From the NCBI GenBank assembly GCA_035296705.1, contig DATHAL010000020.1:1-43385 (forward strand): DNA of 43,385 nucleotides. The letters are read 5' to 3'. Positions within the stretch are counted from its first letter, which is position 1. Every line of letters begins with the position of its first letter. The translations under genes were made by a program, and so were the position numbers. The notes below the pieces were generated by a model. That model saw only the letters and a program-made list of their open reading frames with translations, was not told the origin of the DNA and did no database searches. Shown here piece by piece: positions 32,751 to 40,097 of the stretch. Origin of the DNA: WHSW01 sp035296705. GTDB lineage: Bacteria; Actinomycetota; Thermoleophilia; Solirubrobacterales; 70-9.

Positions 32751-33914
32751 GTGGCTCAGAAGGCTGACGTTCTGCTGGAGCAGGAGGCTTCCGGCACATC
32801 GGATGCAAATGGGGGGGAACCGATCAACTCGGCCGACGAGTCGTCGTTGCCGGAATCGGACGATCTCCAGCGCCTCATCACCCACGGTCGCGAGCGCGGC
32901 TATCTGACCTTCGAGGAGATCTCCGGGACGCTCGAGGAGGTCGAGGTCACCAAGGAGCAGGTCCAGGCGCTGCACGCGCACCTGATCGAGCACGGCGTCG
33001 ACGTGATCGCCGAGGACGGCCTCACCGCGTACAAGGAGGCGAAGGGCCAAGGGCAGACGAAGAAGCCCGAGCTCGACCTCACCGTCGAGCCGAGCCTCGA
33101 CTCGCTGCGCCTCTACCTGCGTTCGATCGGTCGCGTCAACCTGCTTACCGCCGATCAGGAGATCACGCTCGCAAAGCGGATCGAGAAGGGCGACATGGCC
33201 GCCAAGCGCCACATGGTCGAGGCAAACCTGCGGCTCGTCGTCTCGATCGCGAAGGGCTACCTGGGGCGGGGCCTCGGCTTCCTCGACCTGATCCAGGAGG
33301 GGTCGCTGGGGTTGATCAGGGCGGTCGAGAAGTTCGACTACCGCCGGGGCTACAAGTTCTCGACCTACGCCACCTGGTGGATCCGCCAAGCCGTGACGCG
33401 GGCGATTGCCGACAAGGCGCGAACGATCCGGATCCCCGTGCACATGGTGGAGAAGCTGAACCGGGTCACGCACGTCGAGCGCCAGCTCGTCCAGCGCCTC
33501 GGCCGCGAGCCCGACCCGGCGGAGATTGCGGAGGAGCTCAAGGTGACGGTGCGTGAGGTGCGCGACATCCTGCGCGTCGCGCAGATGCCGATCTCGCTCG
33601 AAAAGCCGGTGGGGGACGAGGAGGAATCGGAGCTGGGCGACTTCGTCGCCGACGATCAGACCGAGGAGCCGTTCGAGACCGCGACCGAGAACCTTCAGCG
33701 CGAGGACATCCAGAAGGCGCTCGACGCGTTGCCGGAGCGCGAGCGTCAGGTGATCGAGCTCCGTTACGGGTTGCGCGGCCACGAGCCGCTGACGCTCGAG
33801 GAGGTGGGGCGCGCATTCGGCGTCACCCGCGAGCGGATCCGCCAGATCGAGAACAACACGCTGAAGAAGCTCAAGCAGCTGCCGGAAGCGCAGCGGCTTC
33901 GCGAATTCGCCTGA
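32751..33914 (+). CDS. rpoD: Primary RNA polymerase sigma factor (SigA/RpoD)
   Basis: 387 residues from GTG 32751, preceded by a purine-rich GAGGAGAGGAC. Region 1.1 (about 37-95) is ERGYLTFEEISGTLEEVEV. Region 1.2 is DSLRLYLRSIGRVNLLTADQE. Region 2 contains RLVVSIAKGYLGRGLGFLDL, then EGSLGLIRAVEKFDYRRGYKFSTYATWWIRQAVTRAI split over the -10-reading helix. Region 3 is RTIRIPVHMVEKLNR. Region 4 is ALPERERQVIELRYGL and VTRERIRQIENNTLKKLKQ. It directs the housekeeping promoters. The length is short for actinobacteria, which often have a longer N-terminus. Confidence 0.97.
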   Translation: MAQKADVLLEQEASGTSDANGGEPINSADESSLPESDDLQRLITHGRERGYLTFEEISGTLEEVEVTKEQVQALHAHLIEHGVDVIAEDGLTAYKEAKGQGQTKKPELDLTVEPSLDSLRLYLRSIGRVNLLTADQEITLAKRIEKGDMAAKRHMVEANLRLVVSIAKGYLGRGLGFLDLIQEGSLGLIRAVEKFDYRRGYKFSTYATWWIRQAVTRAIADKARTIRIPVHMVEKLNRVTHVERQLVQRLGREPDPAEIAEELKVTVREVRDILRVAQMPISLEKPVGDEEESELGDFVADDQTEEPFETATENLQREDIQKALDALPERERQVIELRYGLRGHEPLTLEEVGRAFGVTRERIRQIENNTLKKLKQLPEAQRLREFA

Positions 33915-34047
33915 GCGCGCCGGTCGCGCCTCAGAAGATCGCGGCCGCAATCGACAGCACGCCATCCGGTGGCTGCGCCAGCTTTCGTTTGATCGAGCTG
34001 CAAATGTCACCGTTCCGGCACATTCTGCGCGCCATAGGTCGATCCGG

Positions 34048-34061
34048 CGAACATATGTTCC
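34048..34061. promoter_or_regulatory. LexA-like SOS box upstream of the nuclease gene
   Basis: CGAACATATGTTCC contains the perfect palindrome GAACATATGTTC (34049-34060). It matches the LexA consensus of Gram-positive and actinobacterial bacteria, CGAAC-N4-GTTCG, at nine of its ten fixed positions. The box ends 4 bases before the GTG start of the PD-(D/E)XK gene, where a bound repressor would block initiation. Damage-inducible expression is inferred. Confidence 0.6.
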
Positions 34062-34065
34062 GATC

Positions 34066-34756
34066 GTGCCCGCACGCCTGATCAACCGCAGCCGCCAGGG
34101 TGCGATCGGTGAGGCCTCAGCCATCGAGTGGTTGACGAGGGTCGGCGCGACGGTGTCGCTCCCGTTCGGTCCGAGTCCTGACTATGACCTCGTTGCCGAC
34201 ACTGGCGGATCCTTGCTGCGCATCCAAGTGAAGACATCCACCGCCGTCGAGCTCTCGCCCCGCTGGGTACCGCCGGTATCCCGTCCACATCGCGACTAAC
34301 GGCGGCAACCAGAGCTGGAGCGGCGTCGCGAAGAAGTTCGACCCGTTCGAGATCGCGTCCTGCGACCGGCTCGACGACGTCGTGTACGGAGTGGAAAATC
34401 GCTCCCTAGAATCGGAGCCCGATCGGGGGAGCGCCGGAGTAGGAGAGCCGGGCCGGTCTGTAAAATCGGTGCCTAAGTTGCTGAGTGGGTTCGATTCCCA
34501 CCTCCCCCACTGTCGGCCGTCTCCGTCACCTCCGGACCCTCGCCTCCAGCCCTCGAAGTACGAGCGAAGCCTCGGCAAGCGCGGGCAGGCGGTGATCAAC
34601 CAGAAGCGACGGGTTACGCTGCCGCAGCCGGCGCTTCTCGCCGCGGGCCTGCGTGATGGTGATCGGGTAGCCGCGAAGGCTGATGGTCCAGGCCGCATCA
34701 TCCTGGAGAAAGTCGGTGTTCGGGTTTGGGCCGAGGCACGACCGCGGCCGGCGTGA
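34066..34756 (+). pseudogene. PD-(D/E)XK homing-nuclease-like gene reading through tRNA-Tyr into an AbrB-like domain (frameshifted)
   Basis: From GTG 34066 the first frame reads SRQGAIGEASAIEWLTRVGA, LPFGPSPDYDLVADTGG and LLRIQVKTSTAVEL, typical of the group I intron-associated PD-(D/E)XK endonuclease family, with the Asp and QxK catalytic positions. The frame stops at 34299. In the +1 frame similarity resumes with VHIATNGGNQSWSGVAKKFD, so a one-base indel lies at about 34240-34270. That second frame stays open through the complete tRNA-Tyr gene (34425-34509, read as AGVGEPGRSVKSVPKLLSGF) and ends in a SpoVT-AbrB-like hairpin (KYERSLGKRGQAVINQKRRV). Joined, it would encode about 230 residues: nuclease, tRNA-encoded linker and DNA-binding tail. 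Whether it was ever translated through the tRNA is unknown. Confidence 0.65.
34425..34509 (+). tRNA. tRNA-Tyr (anticodon GTA)
   Basis: An 85-nt class II tRNA. Acceptor GGGGGAG/CTCCCCC, D stem CCGG/CCGG, anticodon stem CCGGT/ATCGG with loop CTGTAAA (GTA), a long variable arm, T arm GTGGG-TTCGATT-CCCAC and discriminator A. CCA is not encoded. It lies inside the reading frame of the nuclease/AbrB-like gene. Confidence 0.95.
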
Positions 34757-34805
34757 TCGGCTGACGTTCTCGCTGCCTCGGGGACGGTGGCGAGCCCCGG
34801 CGGGC

Positions 34806-35243
34806 CTATTCGCTGCCGTGATGCACGAGCCGCGAGAGCACGACCTGCGAACGAGTCCGCTCGACCAGCCCGTCGCGCTGGAGGTCGATGATGAGGCGCT
34901 CGAGGTCCGCGTTGTCCGATGTCCGCACGCGCGCGATCGCGTCGGCCTCCCCGGTGACGCTCCAGGCCTCGACCACCTCCGGATGCTCGCGCAGCGTCCG
35001 CGCCACCTCCGGCAGCGTCGTCCCCGGCCGGCAGAACAGCTCGACCAATGCCTCCGTGTTCCAGCCGAGCGCGACATGGTCGACGAGCGCGGTGAAGCCC
35101 TGAAGGGCGCCCGAGGCGCGCAGCCGATCCACCCGTCGCTTCACCGACGGCGCCGAGAGCTTCACCTGTCGCGCGATGTCGTCGTAGGTTCGGCGCCCGT
35201 CCTCCATCAGCAGCGAAAGAATCCTGCGGTCAGTAGCGTCCAT
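34806..35243 (-). CDS. Lrp/AsnC-family transcriptional regulator
   Basis: 145 residues from ATG 35243. The N-terminal winged HTH is DATDRRILSLLMEDGRRTYD, DIARQVKLSAPSVKRRVDRL. The C-terminal RAM/AsnC ligand-binding domain has VEAWSVTGEADAIARVRTSD and LERLIIDLQRDGLVERTRSQ. Lrp/AsnC proteins usually sense an amino acid and control its transport or catabolism. It is divergent from the DUF6421 gene with a 75-bp intergenic region, the usual arrangement for local control. Confidence 0.94.
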   Translation of the reverse strand: MDATDRRILSLLMEDGRRTYDDIARQVKLSAPSVKRRVDRLRASGALQGFTALVDHVALGWNTEALVELFCRPGTTLPEVARTLREHPEVVEAWSVTGEADAIARVRTSDNADLERLIIDLQRDGLVERTRSQVVLSRLVHHGSE

Positions 35244-35281
35244 ACGGCGAATTCTTGCGCACATGCCCGCTCATATCGCCA

Positions 35282-35310
35282 TTGACCTGCGCCGAGCCGC
35301 TCTCTACCGT
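35282..35310 (+). promoter_or_regulatory. Predicted promoter giving a leaderless DUF6421 transcript
   Basis: TTGACC (35282-35287), a 17-bp spacer and TACCGT (35305-35310). The expected start of transcription falls at about 35317-35319, at the ATG of the DUF6421 gene. No ribosome site precedes the ATG, which agrees with a leaderless mRNA, common in actinobacteria. The -10 is weak (three of six bases). Confidence 0.5.
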
Positions 35311-35318
35311 TGAAATGC

Positions 35319-37454
35319 ATGCCTTCGCCGCCGACAGCCACGCCCGCACCCCCGAAGGCGGCCCGGGTCCTCTTCGACGAATCGCACTCCGAGGCTTGGA
35401 CGATCCGCCGCGAAGTGGCCGCGGAGATCCAGCCCGCCCATCCGGAGGACTCCTCGCTCGCCCGCGCCGCCGCCGTGCTCGCCGGCCGTGAGTTCGACGT
35501 CGACGTGCATGCCGAAGGCCCGCTCACCGCCGACGCCCTCGCCGGCATCTCGATCCTCGTCATCGCCCACCCCTCCGACCCGAAGTGGGAGGCGACCGTG
35601 AACGGAGCCTCGCCGCTGCTCGCACCGCAGGAGATCGAGGCGATCGAGTCCTTCGTGGGCTCCGGCGGCGGCCTGATCGTCCTCGGCGAGACCGAGGAGG
35701 ACAAGTACGGCGCCAACCTGAACGAGCTCCTCGCCCCGTTCGGCGTTGAGATCGAGAACGCAACGCTCCAGGACTACGAACACCACCACGACGGCGCCCC
35801 GTCTTGGATCCTCGCCGCCCTCGAGCCGGCGCTGGCCGGCGAGCCCGGATCCGACCCGCTCGCCGGCGTCGAGGCGGCCTGCTTTTACCGCGCCGGCGCC
35901 CTATCGACCTCCAACGGCGCCCGCGTGATCGCGCGCGCCCAGGATTCCGCCTCGCTTCCGGGTGCCCCGCTCGCGGCCGTCGCCCGCCACGGCAACGGCC
36001 GCGTCGCAGTCCTCGCCGACTCCGACCTCTTCGGCGACGACTGCATCGGCGACCTCGACCACGAGCGCCTCTGGCTCAACCTCGTCTACTGGGCCGCCGA
36101 GCCCTCGTTCGCCTCGCCCGCCCCGGCAGCAACCTCGGAGGCCGCCTCCGACCCGGCCTGGACGCGCCTTCGCGACGCCGTCGCCGAGCTGCGCACCAAG
36201 CAGCAGCCCGACGGCTCGATCGACACCTCGGTCCACGACCCCGCTCGGCTTCGCCCCCTGGTCGACGCGATCGCCTCCTCCGCCCGCGAGCTCGAGCCCC
36301 GCTTCCCCCACCAGCGCGACTACATAAAAGCGCTCGGCGCCGACCTCGCCGCCTGGGCCGACGGCGGCTACGGCAAGCCCGGCTTCGACCGCTCGATGGA
36401 GGCGTTTCGCCCGGAGCGAGACCGCCGTGACGAGATCGAGCACCTGTGCGTGTTCCCGATGTACAAGCAGAATGCCTCCCCCGACACGTGCTTCGAGGCG
36501 CTGATCGTGCGCGTGCCGTGGCCGGACTGGGTTGCGGAGCTCGAACGGGAGCGCTACGACAACGCCAAGTACCTGCCGGTCACGTTCGTCGACTACACCG
36601 AGGGTTATGGCTCCGAGTGCGCGGTCCTCTTCCCGGAGACGTTCTCGACCGCCGAGCGCCCGTCCGAGTACCACTTCGGCGCCATCTTCTGCGACCGCGA
36701 GGCCGAGCGCCTGCGTCGGGTCTGCGGCTCGGCCGCCGAGATCCTCCGCCTGAATCTGCCGCCGGATGCGGCGTGCCTCCTCGCCTCGCCCGAGCTCTCC
36801 GAGAGCGCCTACATCCTCTGGGACCTCGTGCACGACCGCACGCACATGCGCGGCGACCTGCCCTTCGACCCGTTCATGATCCGGCAGCGAAGCCCCTTCT
36901 GGATGTACGCGCTGGAGGAGCTTCGCTGCGACCTCACCGCCTTCGGCGAGGCGGTGCGGCTGGAGCGCGAGGGCTTCGCCTTCGCCCGCCACGTCCAGTA
37001 CGCGATCCTCTTCGACCGCCTCTTCCGCTTCCCGGTGACCGGCTCGCGGGTACGCAACTACGACGGGCTCGGCGGCCAGCTCCTGTTCGCGTTCCTGCAC
37101 CGCGAGGGCTACCTGCACTGGACCGACAACCGGCTGACGATCGACTGGCCGCGTGTTGCCGAGGGCGTCGAGCGCCTGCGCGAGCGTGTCCACGAGCTCT
37201 ACCACTCGGGCATCGATCGCTCGAAGCTCGCCCAGTGGATCGCCGCCCACGACCTCGTCTCCGAATACGTGGCGCCGGCCGAGAGCTCGGTCTGGGCCAG
37301 GGAGCGGCGAGACCTACCCGAGGTCGAGGAGCCGAAGGAGCTCGTCGACCTCGTCCGCGACGATGAGTTTCCGCTCAGCCTCTTCTACACACAGCTGAAG
37401 CCGAAGCTCGAGCCGGTGCTCACGTCACCCTTCGCGGCGCCGACCACGCCCTGA
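35319..37454 (+). CDS. Class I glutamine-amidotransferase-like domain fused to DUF6421
   Basis: 711 residues from ATG 35319. Residues about 15-262 form a GATase-like/DUF4350-type flavodoxin fold: ARVLFDESHSEAWTIRRE, EIEAIESFVGSGGGLIVLGE, LNELLAPFGVEIEN and VAVLADSDLFGDD. It has no catalytic Cys-His-Glu triad, so it may bind ligand rather than hydrolyse. Residues about 278-700 match DUF6421: HLCVFPMYKQNASPDTCFEAL, YLPVTFVDYTEGYGSECAVL, then VHDRTHMRGDLPFDPFMI and YALEELRCDLTAF, YDGLGGQLLFAFLH. H505-x3-H509 with E533-E534-x-R536 resembles the HxxxH...EExR zinc arrangement of gluzincin-like peptidases (M49). Standard DUF6421 proteins lack the N-terminal domain. It faces the Lrp/AsnC gene. Confidence 0.8.
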   Translation: MPSPPTATPAPPKAARVLFDESHSEAWTIRREVAAEIQPAHPEDSSLARAAAVLAGREFDVDVHAEGPLTADALAGISILVIAHPSDPKWEATVNGASPLLAPQEIEAIESFVGSGGGLIVLGETEEDKYGANLNELLAPFGVEIENATLQDYEHHHDGAPSWILAALEPALAGEPGSDPLAGVEAACFYRAGALSTSNGARVIARAQDSASLPGAPLAAVARHGNGRVAVLADSDLFGDDCIGDLDHERLWLNLVYWAAEPSFASPAPAATSEAASDPAWTRLRDAVAELRTKQQPDGSIDTSVHDPARLRPLVDAIASSARELEPRFPHQRDYIKALGADLAAWADGGYGKPGFDRSMEAFRPERDRRDEIEHLCVFPMYKQNASPDTCFEALIVRVPWPDWVAELERERYDNAKYLPVTFVDYTEGYGSECAVLFPETFSTAERPSEYHFGAIFCDREAERLRRVCGSAAEILRLNLPPDAACLLASPELSESAYILWDLVHDRTHMRGDLPFDPFMIRQRSPFWMYALEELRCDLTAFGEAVRLEREGFAFARHVQYAILFDRLFRFPVTGSRVRNYDGLGGQLLFAFLHREGYLHWTDNRLTIDWPRVAEGVERLRERVHELYHSGIDRSKLAQWIAAHDLVSEYVAPAESSVWARERRDLPEVEEPKELVDLVRDDEFPLSLFYTQLKPKLEPVLTSPFAAPTTP

Positions 37455-37484
37455 ACGGTGGCGAGAAGCTGGGACGGCGAGGCC

Positions 37485-38018
37485 CTATGGCAGGCGCTCG
37501 CTCGGACCGAAGCGGTGGCCGCAGAAGCGGCAGACGTGTTCCTCGACGCGCACGTGCCTGGTGCAGTCGGGACACCGCCTGAAAGCCCCCGGTACGGCAA
37601 ACCACTGCGCGGCGACACTCGCCGACCACATCGCCACCAGTCCGATCAGGGCGAGGTACGGGGCGAACTCCGTGCTTGTTTCTGACGACGTCGTCGCAGC
37701 TCGCGCTGCGACGGCCGGGTTCGGAAGCTCGGGTGGTGACGTAATCGCGACGAGTATGAGAACCAGGCCCAAGGTCGCCGCCACTAGACCGATCGCCGGA
37801 AGCCATTGCGACTCAGTCACGAACGTCCACCCGAGCGCTCCGGCACCGACCGCCACGATCACGACCAACGCAACATCCTGCACTGAGAACGCTTCCCAGC
37901 CATTGAACTCGGCCACGGACGAAGGGGGGATCGTCTTTTCGTACCAGACCAGGAAAAGCGAAAAGAGCAAAGTCGCCGCCCCCGCCAGACCGAACACCCG
38001 CGTCGCCACCGCGAACAT
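37485..38018 (-). CDS. Four-helix membrane protein with C-terminal zinc ribbon
   Basis: 177 residues. Four hydrophobic segments (about 8-25, 49-68, 73-92 and 120-140) are followed by a C4 zinc ribbon, RCPDCTRHVRVEEHVCRFCGHRF (Cys149, 152, 163 and 166 approximately). The family is unknown. The layout resembles that of the 55-residue protein at 15969-16136 with more helices. It converges with the DUF6421 gene (30-base gap) and lies downstream of lysR on the same strand, separated by 324 bases with stem-loops. Confidence 0.75.
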   Translation of the reverse strand: MFAVATRVFGLAGAATLLFSLFLVWYEKTIPPSSVAEFNGWEAFSVQDVALVVIVAVGAGALGWTFVTESQWLPAIGLVAATLGLVLILVAITSPPELPNPAVAARAATTSSETSTEFAPYLALIGLVAMWSASVAAQWFAVPGAFRRCPDCTRHVRVEEHVCRFCGHRFGPSERLP

Positions 38019-38106
38019 CGCTGCCGCACTCTATCCGGGCTTGATCACCTCGCCGCCGACCGACTACGAGTGGCGCGATCAACGAAATGCCGAGCCACGA
38101 TCGAAA

Positions 38107-38127
38107 CGCCCCGCACTTCGCGGGGCG
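38107..38127 (-). terminator. Hairpin with short T-run downstream of lysR
   Basis: CGCCCCGC pairs perfectly with GCGGGGCG around a 5-base loop. On the minus strand it is followed by TTTC, so it fits an intrinsic terminator for transcripts arriving from lysR. Confidence 0.6.
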
Positions 38128-38296
38128 CCTCGGGTACAGGGAGGAGAGATATGTGATTGTGGCGCGTGGCCGAGGCGCGTCCCGAACCCCGGCGGTGCCG
38201 AGGTAAAGGAGGCGCGCCATCCCAGCCGGCGCAAAAGCAATCTAGGCCCGGTCAGCCCGCTGGGGCCCCGTCCGGCCTGATTCCTACCCCCGGACC

Positions 38297-38315
38297 GGTT
38301 TGGGGGGTCCAAACC
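38297..38315 (-). terminator. Hairpin just downstream of lysR
   Basis: GGTTTGG pairs with CCAAACC (7 bp) around a GGGGT loop, 28 bases after the lysR stop. No T-tract is present. Confidence 0.4.
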
Positions 38316-38342
38316 ACCCGTTAGCGCCCGTGGGCCTTTGGC

Positions 38343-39263
38343 TCAGCGCGATCCGTTGGCCTCGGCGTCGACTCGCCGCCGCAGGAAGGCGACGAACTCG
38401 CGTTGCTCGCGCGGCAGCGATGCCAGCGAGCGGCCGACGACCACGAACCGGCGCTCGAAGCGAAGCCCCTGCAGGCGACGCGCGTAGAGTCGATCGCGGC
38501 CCTCGTCGAGCGACAGCGCCGAGAGCAGCACCGGCGCCGAGCGCTCGATCGCCTCGCGCTTTGCAACCGCCGTGCTGCCGACCTCGACCAGCGGCGGTGC
38601 GAGCCGCAGGCCGTGCTCGTCCAGGATCGCCTCGACACAGCGCCGATCATGCGCCTGCGGATCGCGCATCACCAGCGAGGTGGCGAGCAGCGAGCGCTGC
38701 GGGATCTGCTTGCGCCGGTACCAGGCGTGGTCCCTGGGCACCGCGACCACCAGCTCGTCGGTGAGCAGATCGAGCTCATCGAGCCCGTCCGGCGCGTCGT
38801 CCCCCGGCCCGGTCGCGGTGATCCCGGTGTCGGCCCTGCCCTCCACGACCATCCGGCGCACGGCGCCCGAGTTCGCGATCGTCAGCTCGACCGGTAGGTG
38901 GTGCTGGCCGCCGGCCTGGTAGGCGACGAGCTCGGAGGGCAGATAGAACTCGGCGATCGTGTGGCTGACGGCGAGCCGGATCGGCTCGGTCTCGGCCCGG
39001 CCGTCGGTCAGTATCTGCTCGAGCCGCTCGGCCTGGTCCAGCAGCCGCCGCGCCTCCGGGTAGAGCCGGCGGCCGGCGGCAGTGAGGGTGACGCCCCGTG
39101 GCGAACGCGCCAGCAGCTCGCCGCCGGCAACCGCCTCCAGCGCGCGCAGCCGCTTCGAGAGCGCCGGCTGCGTGATCCCGAGCGCCACCGCAGCGCGACC
39201 CAGCGTGCCGAGATCGGCGGCGCTGCAGAACGCGCGCAGCTCGGCGATCTCCGGCGTTCTCAC
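38343..39263 (-). CDS. LysR-family transcriptional regulator
   Basis: 306 residues from GTG 39263. The winged HTH is the usual RTPEIAELRAFCSAADLGT, LGRAAVALGITQPALSKRLR, ALEAVAGGELLARSPRGVTL, and the effector domain begins EPIRLAVSHTIAEFYLPSEL. ATG 39335 would add 24 unrelated residues and leave only 45 bp to the divergent SDR; GTG 39263 leaves 117 bp, enough for a shared operator, and starts at the conserved position. It is divergent from and probably regulates the SDR-aldolase-hydrolase operon. Confidence 0.92.
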   Translation of the reverse strand: MRTPEIAELRAFCSAADLGTLGRAAVALGITQPALSKRLRALEAVAGGELLARSPRGVTLTAAGRRLYPEARRLLDQAERLEQILTDGRAETEPIRLAVSHTIAEFYLPSELVAYQAGGQHHLPVELTIANSGAVRRMVVEGRADTGITATGPGDDAPDGLDELDLLTDELVVAVPRDHAWYRRKQIPQRSLLATSLVMRDPQAHDRRCVEAILDEHGLRLAPPLVEVGSTAVAKREAIERSAPVLLSALSLDEGRDRLYARRLQGLRFERRFVVVGRSLASLPREQREFVAFLRRRVDAEANGSR

Positions 39264-39380
39264 CGGGCGACGCGCGCTCGAGGCGTCAGCTCTCTGGGTG
39301 GCTCGGCGCGGCAAGGTGGGTTCTCCCTCCCTCATGCAAGCAGAGCCGCCACAGGGGTGACGCTCGATAGCCTCCAGCGC

Positions 39381-40097
39381 GTGAGCAGGCTCGAAGGCCG
39401 CGTGATCGCGATCGCCGGCGCCGCGGGCGGCCTCGGCCCCGTGGTCGCTCGCCGCCTGGCGGACGAGGGCGCAGTGCTCGCGCTCACCGACATCGACACC
39501 GGAAGGCTCGACGCGCTCCTCGAGGAGCTCGGGCTCGAGGGCGACCGCGTCGATGCGCGCGTCTCGGACCTGCTCGGCGAGGACGGGGCACGCGAGTGGG
39601 CCGAGGCGCTCGAGGAGCGCTTCGGGCGGACCGATTGTCTGCTTCACCTCGTCGGCGGCTGGCGGGGCGGACAGCCACTCGCCGAGGCGCCGCTGCCCGA
39701 CTACGAGCTCCTCCACGATCTCCTCGTCCGAACCGTCCAGCACGCGAGCCGCGCCTTCTACGAGGCGCTTCGCGAGAGCCCACACGGGCGCTTCGTGCTC
39801 GTCTCCTCCTCCCAGGCGCAGGCACCGTCCGGCACGAACGCCTCCTACTCGGCCGCCAAGGCGGCGGCCGAAGCGTGGACGTTGGCGCTCGCCGATCAGT
39901 TCGACTCCGCGGAATCGGCCGCGACCGCGAACATCATCGTCGTCAACGCGATCCTGACGCCGCGGATGCGCGAGGAGAGCCCCGAGAAGCCCTTTAAGAC
40001 GTTCACCTCGGCCGAGGACATCGCAGGCGCGATCGCCTACGTCTGCTCGGACGAGGCGGCGAAGATGAACGGTAAGCGGCTGGCGCTTCATCCGTGA
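39381..40097 (+). CDS. Short-chain dehydrogenase/reductase (SDR)
   Basis: 238 residues from GTG 39381. The Rossmann loop is GAAGGLG (residues about 13-19, GxxxGxG), LVGG replaces the usual NNAG and the active-site YSAAK follows VSSSQAQAPSGT. The C-terminus DIAGAIAYVCSDEAAKMNG is typical. It is probably a 3-hydroxy-acid or amino-alcohol dehydrogenase. It overlaps the following lyase by four bases (GTGA), so translation is coupled. SDR plus threonine-aldolase pairs next to DUF6421 genes are known to me from Streptomyces. Confidence 0.9.
   Translation: MSRLEGRVIAIAGAAGGLGPVVARRLADEGAVLALTDIDTGRLDALLEELGLEGDRVDARVSDLLGEDGAREWAEALEERFGRTDCLLHLVGGWRGGQPLAEAPLPDYELLHDLLVRTVQHASRAFYEALRESPHGRFVLVSSSQAQAPSGTNASYSAAKAAAEAWTLALADQFDSAESAATANIIVVNAILTPRMREESPEKPFKTFTSAEDIAGAIAYVCSDEAAKMNGKRLALHP

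Larger units (their letters stand above)
38019..38342. other. Intergenic region after lysR
   Basis: No protein-coding gene is supported here. It holds two stem-loops (38107-38127 and 38297-38315) that probably end lysR transcription. On the plus strand it has two Shine-Dalgarno-like runs (GGGAGGAG at 38140-38150, directly before ATGTGA, and AAAGGAGG at 38200-38210), without a following gene. The minus-strand RNA of the second contains CCTCCTTTA, the complement of a ribosome binding site. Confidence 0.5.

Noticed and set aside
31644..34124. An 826-codon frame antisense to the sigma factor and out of frame with folE2
   Set aside because: It covers two firmly identified genes and shows no protein motif.
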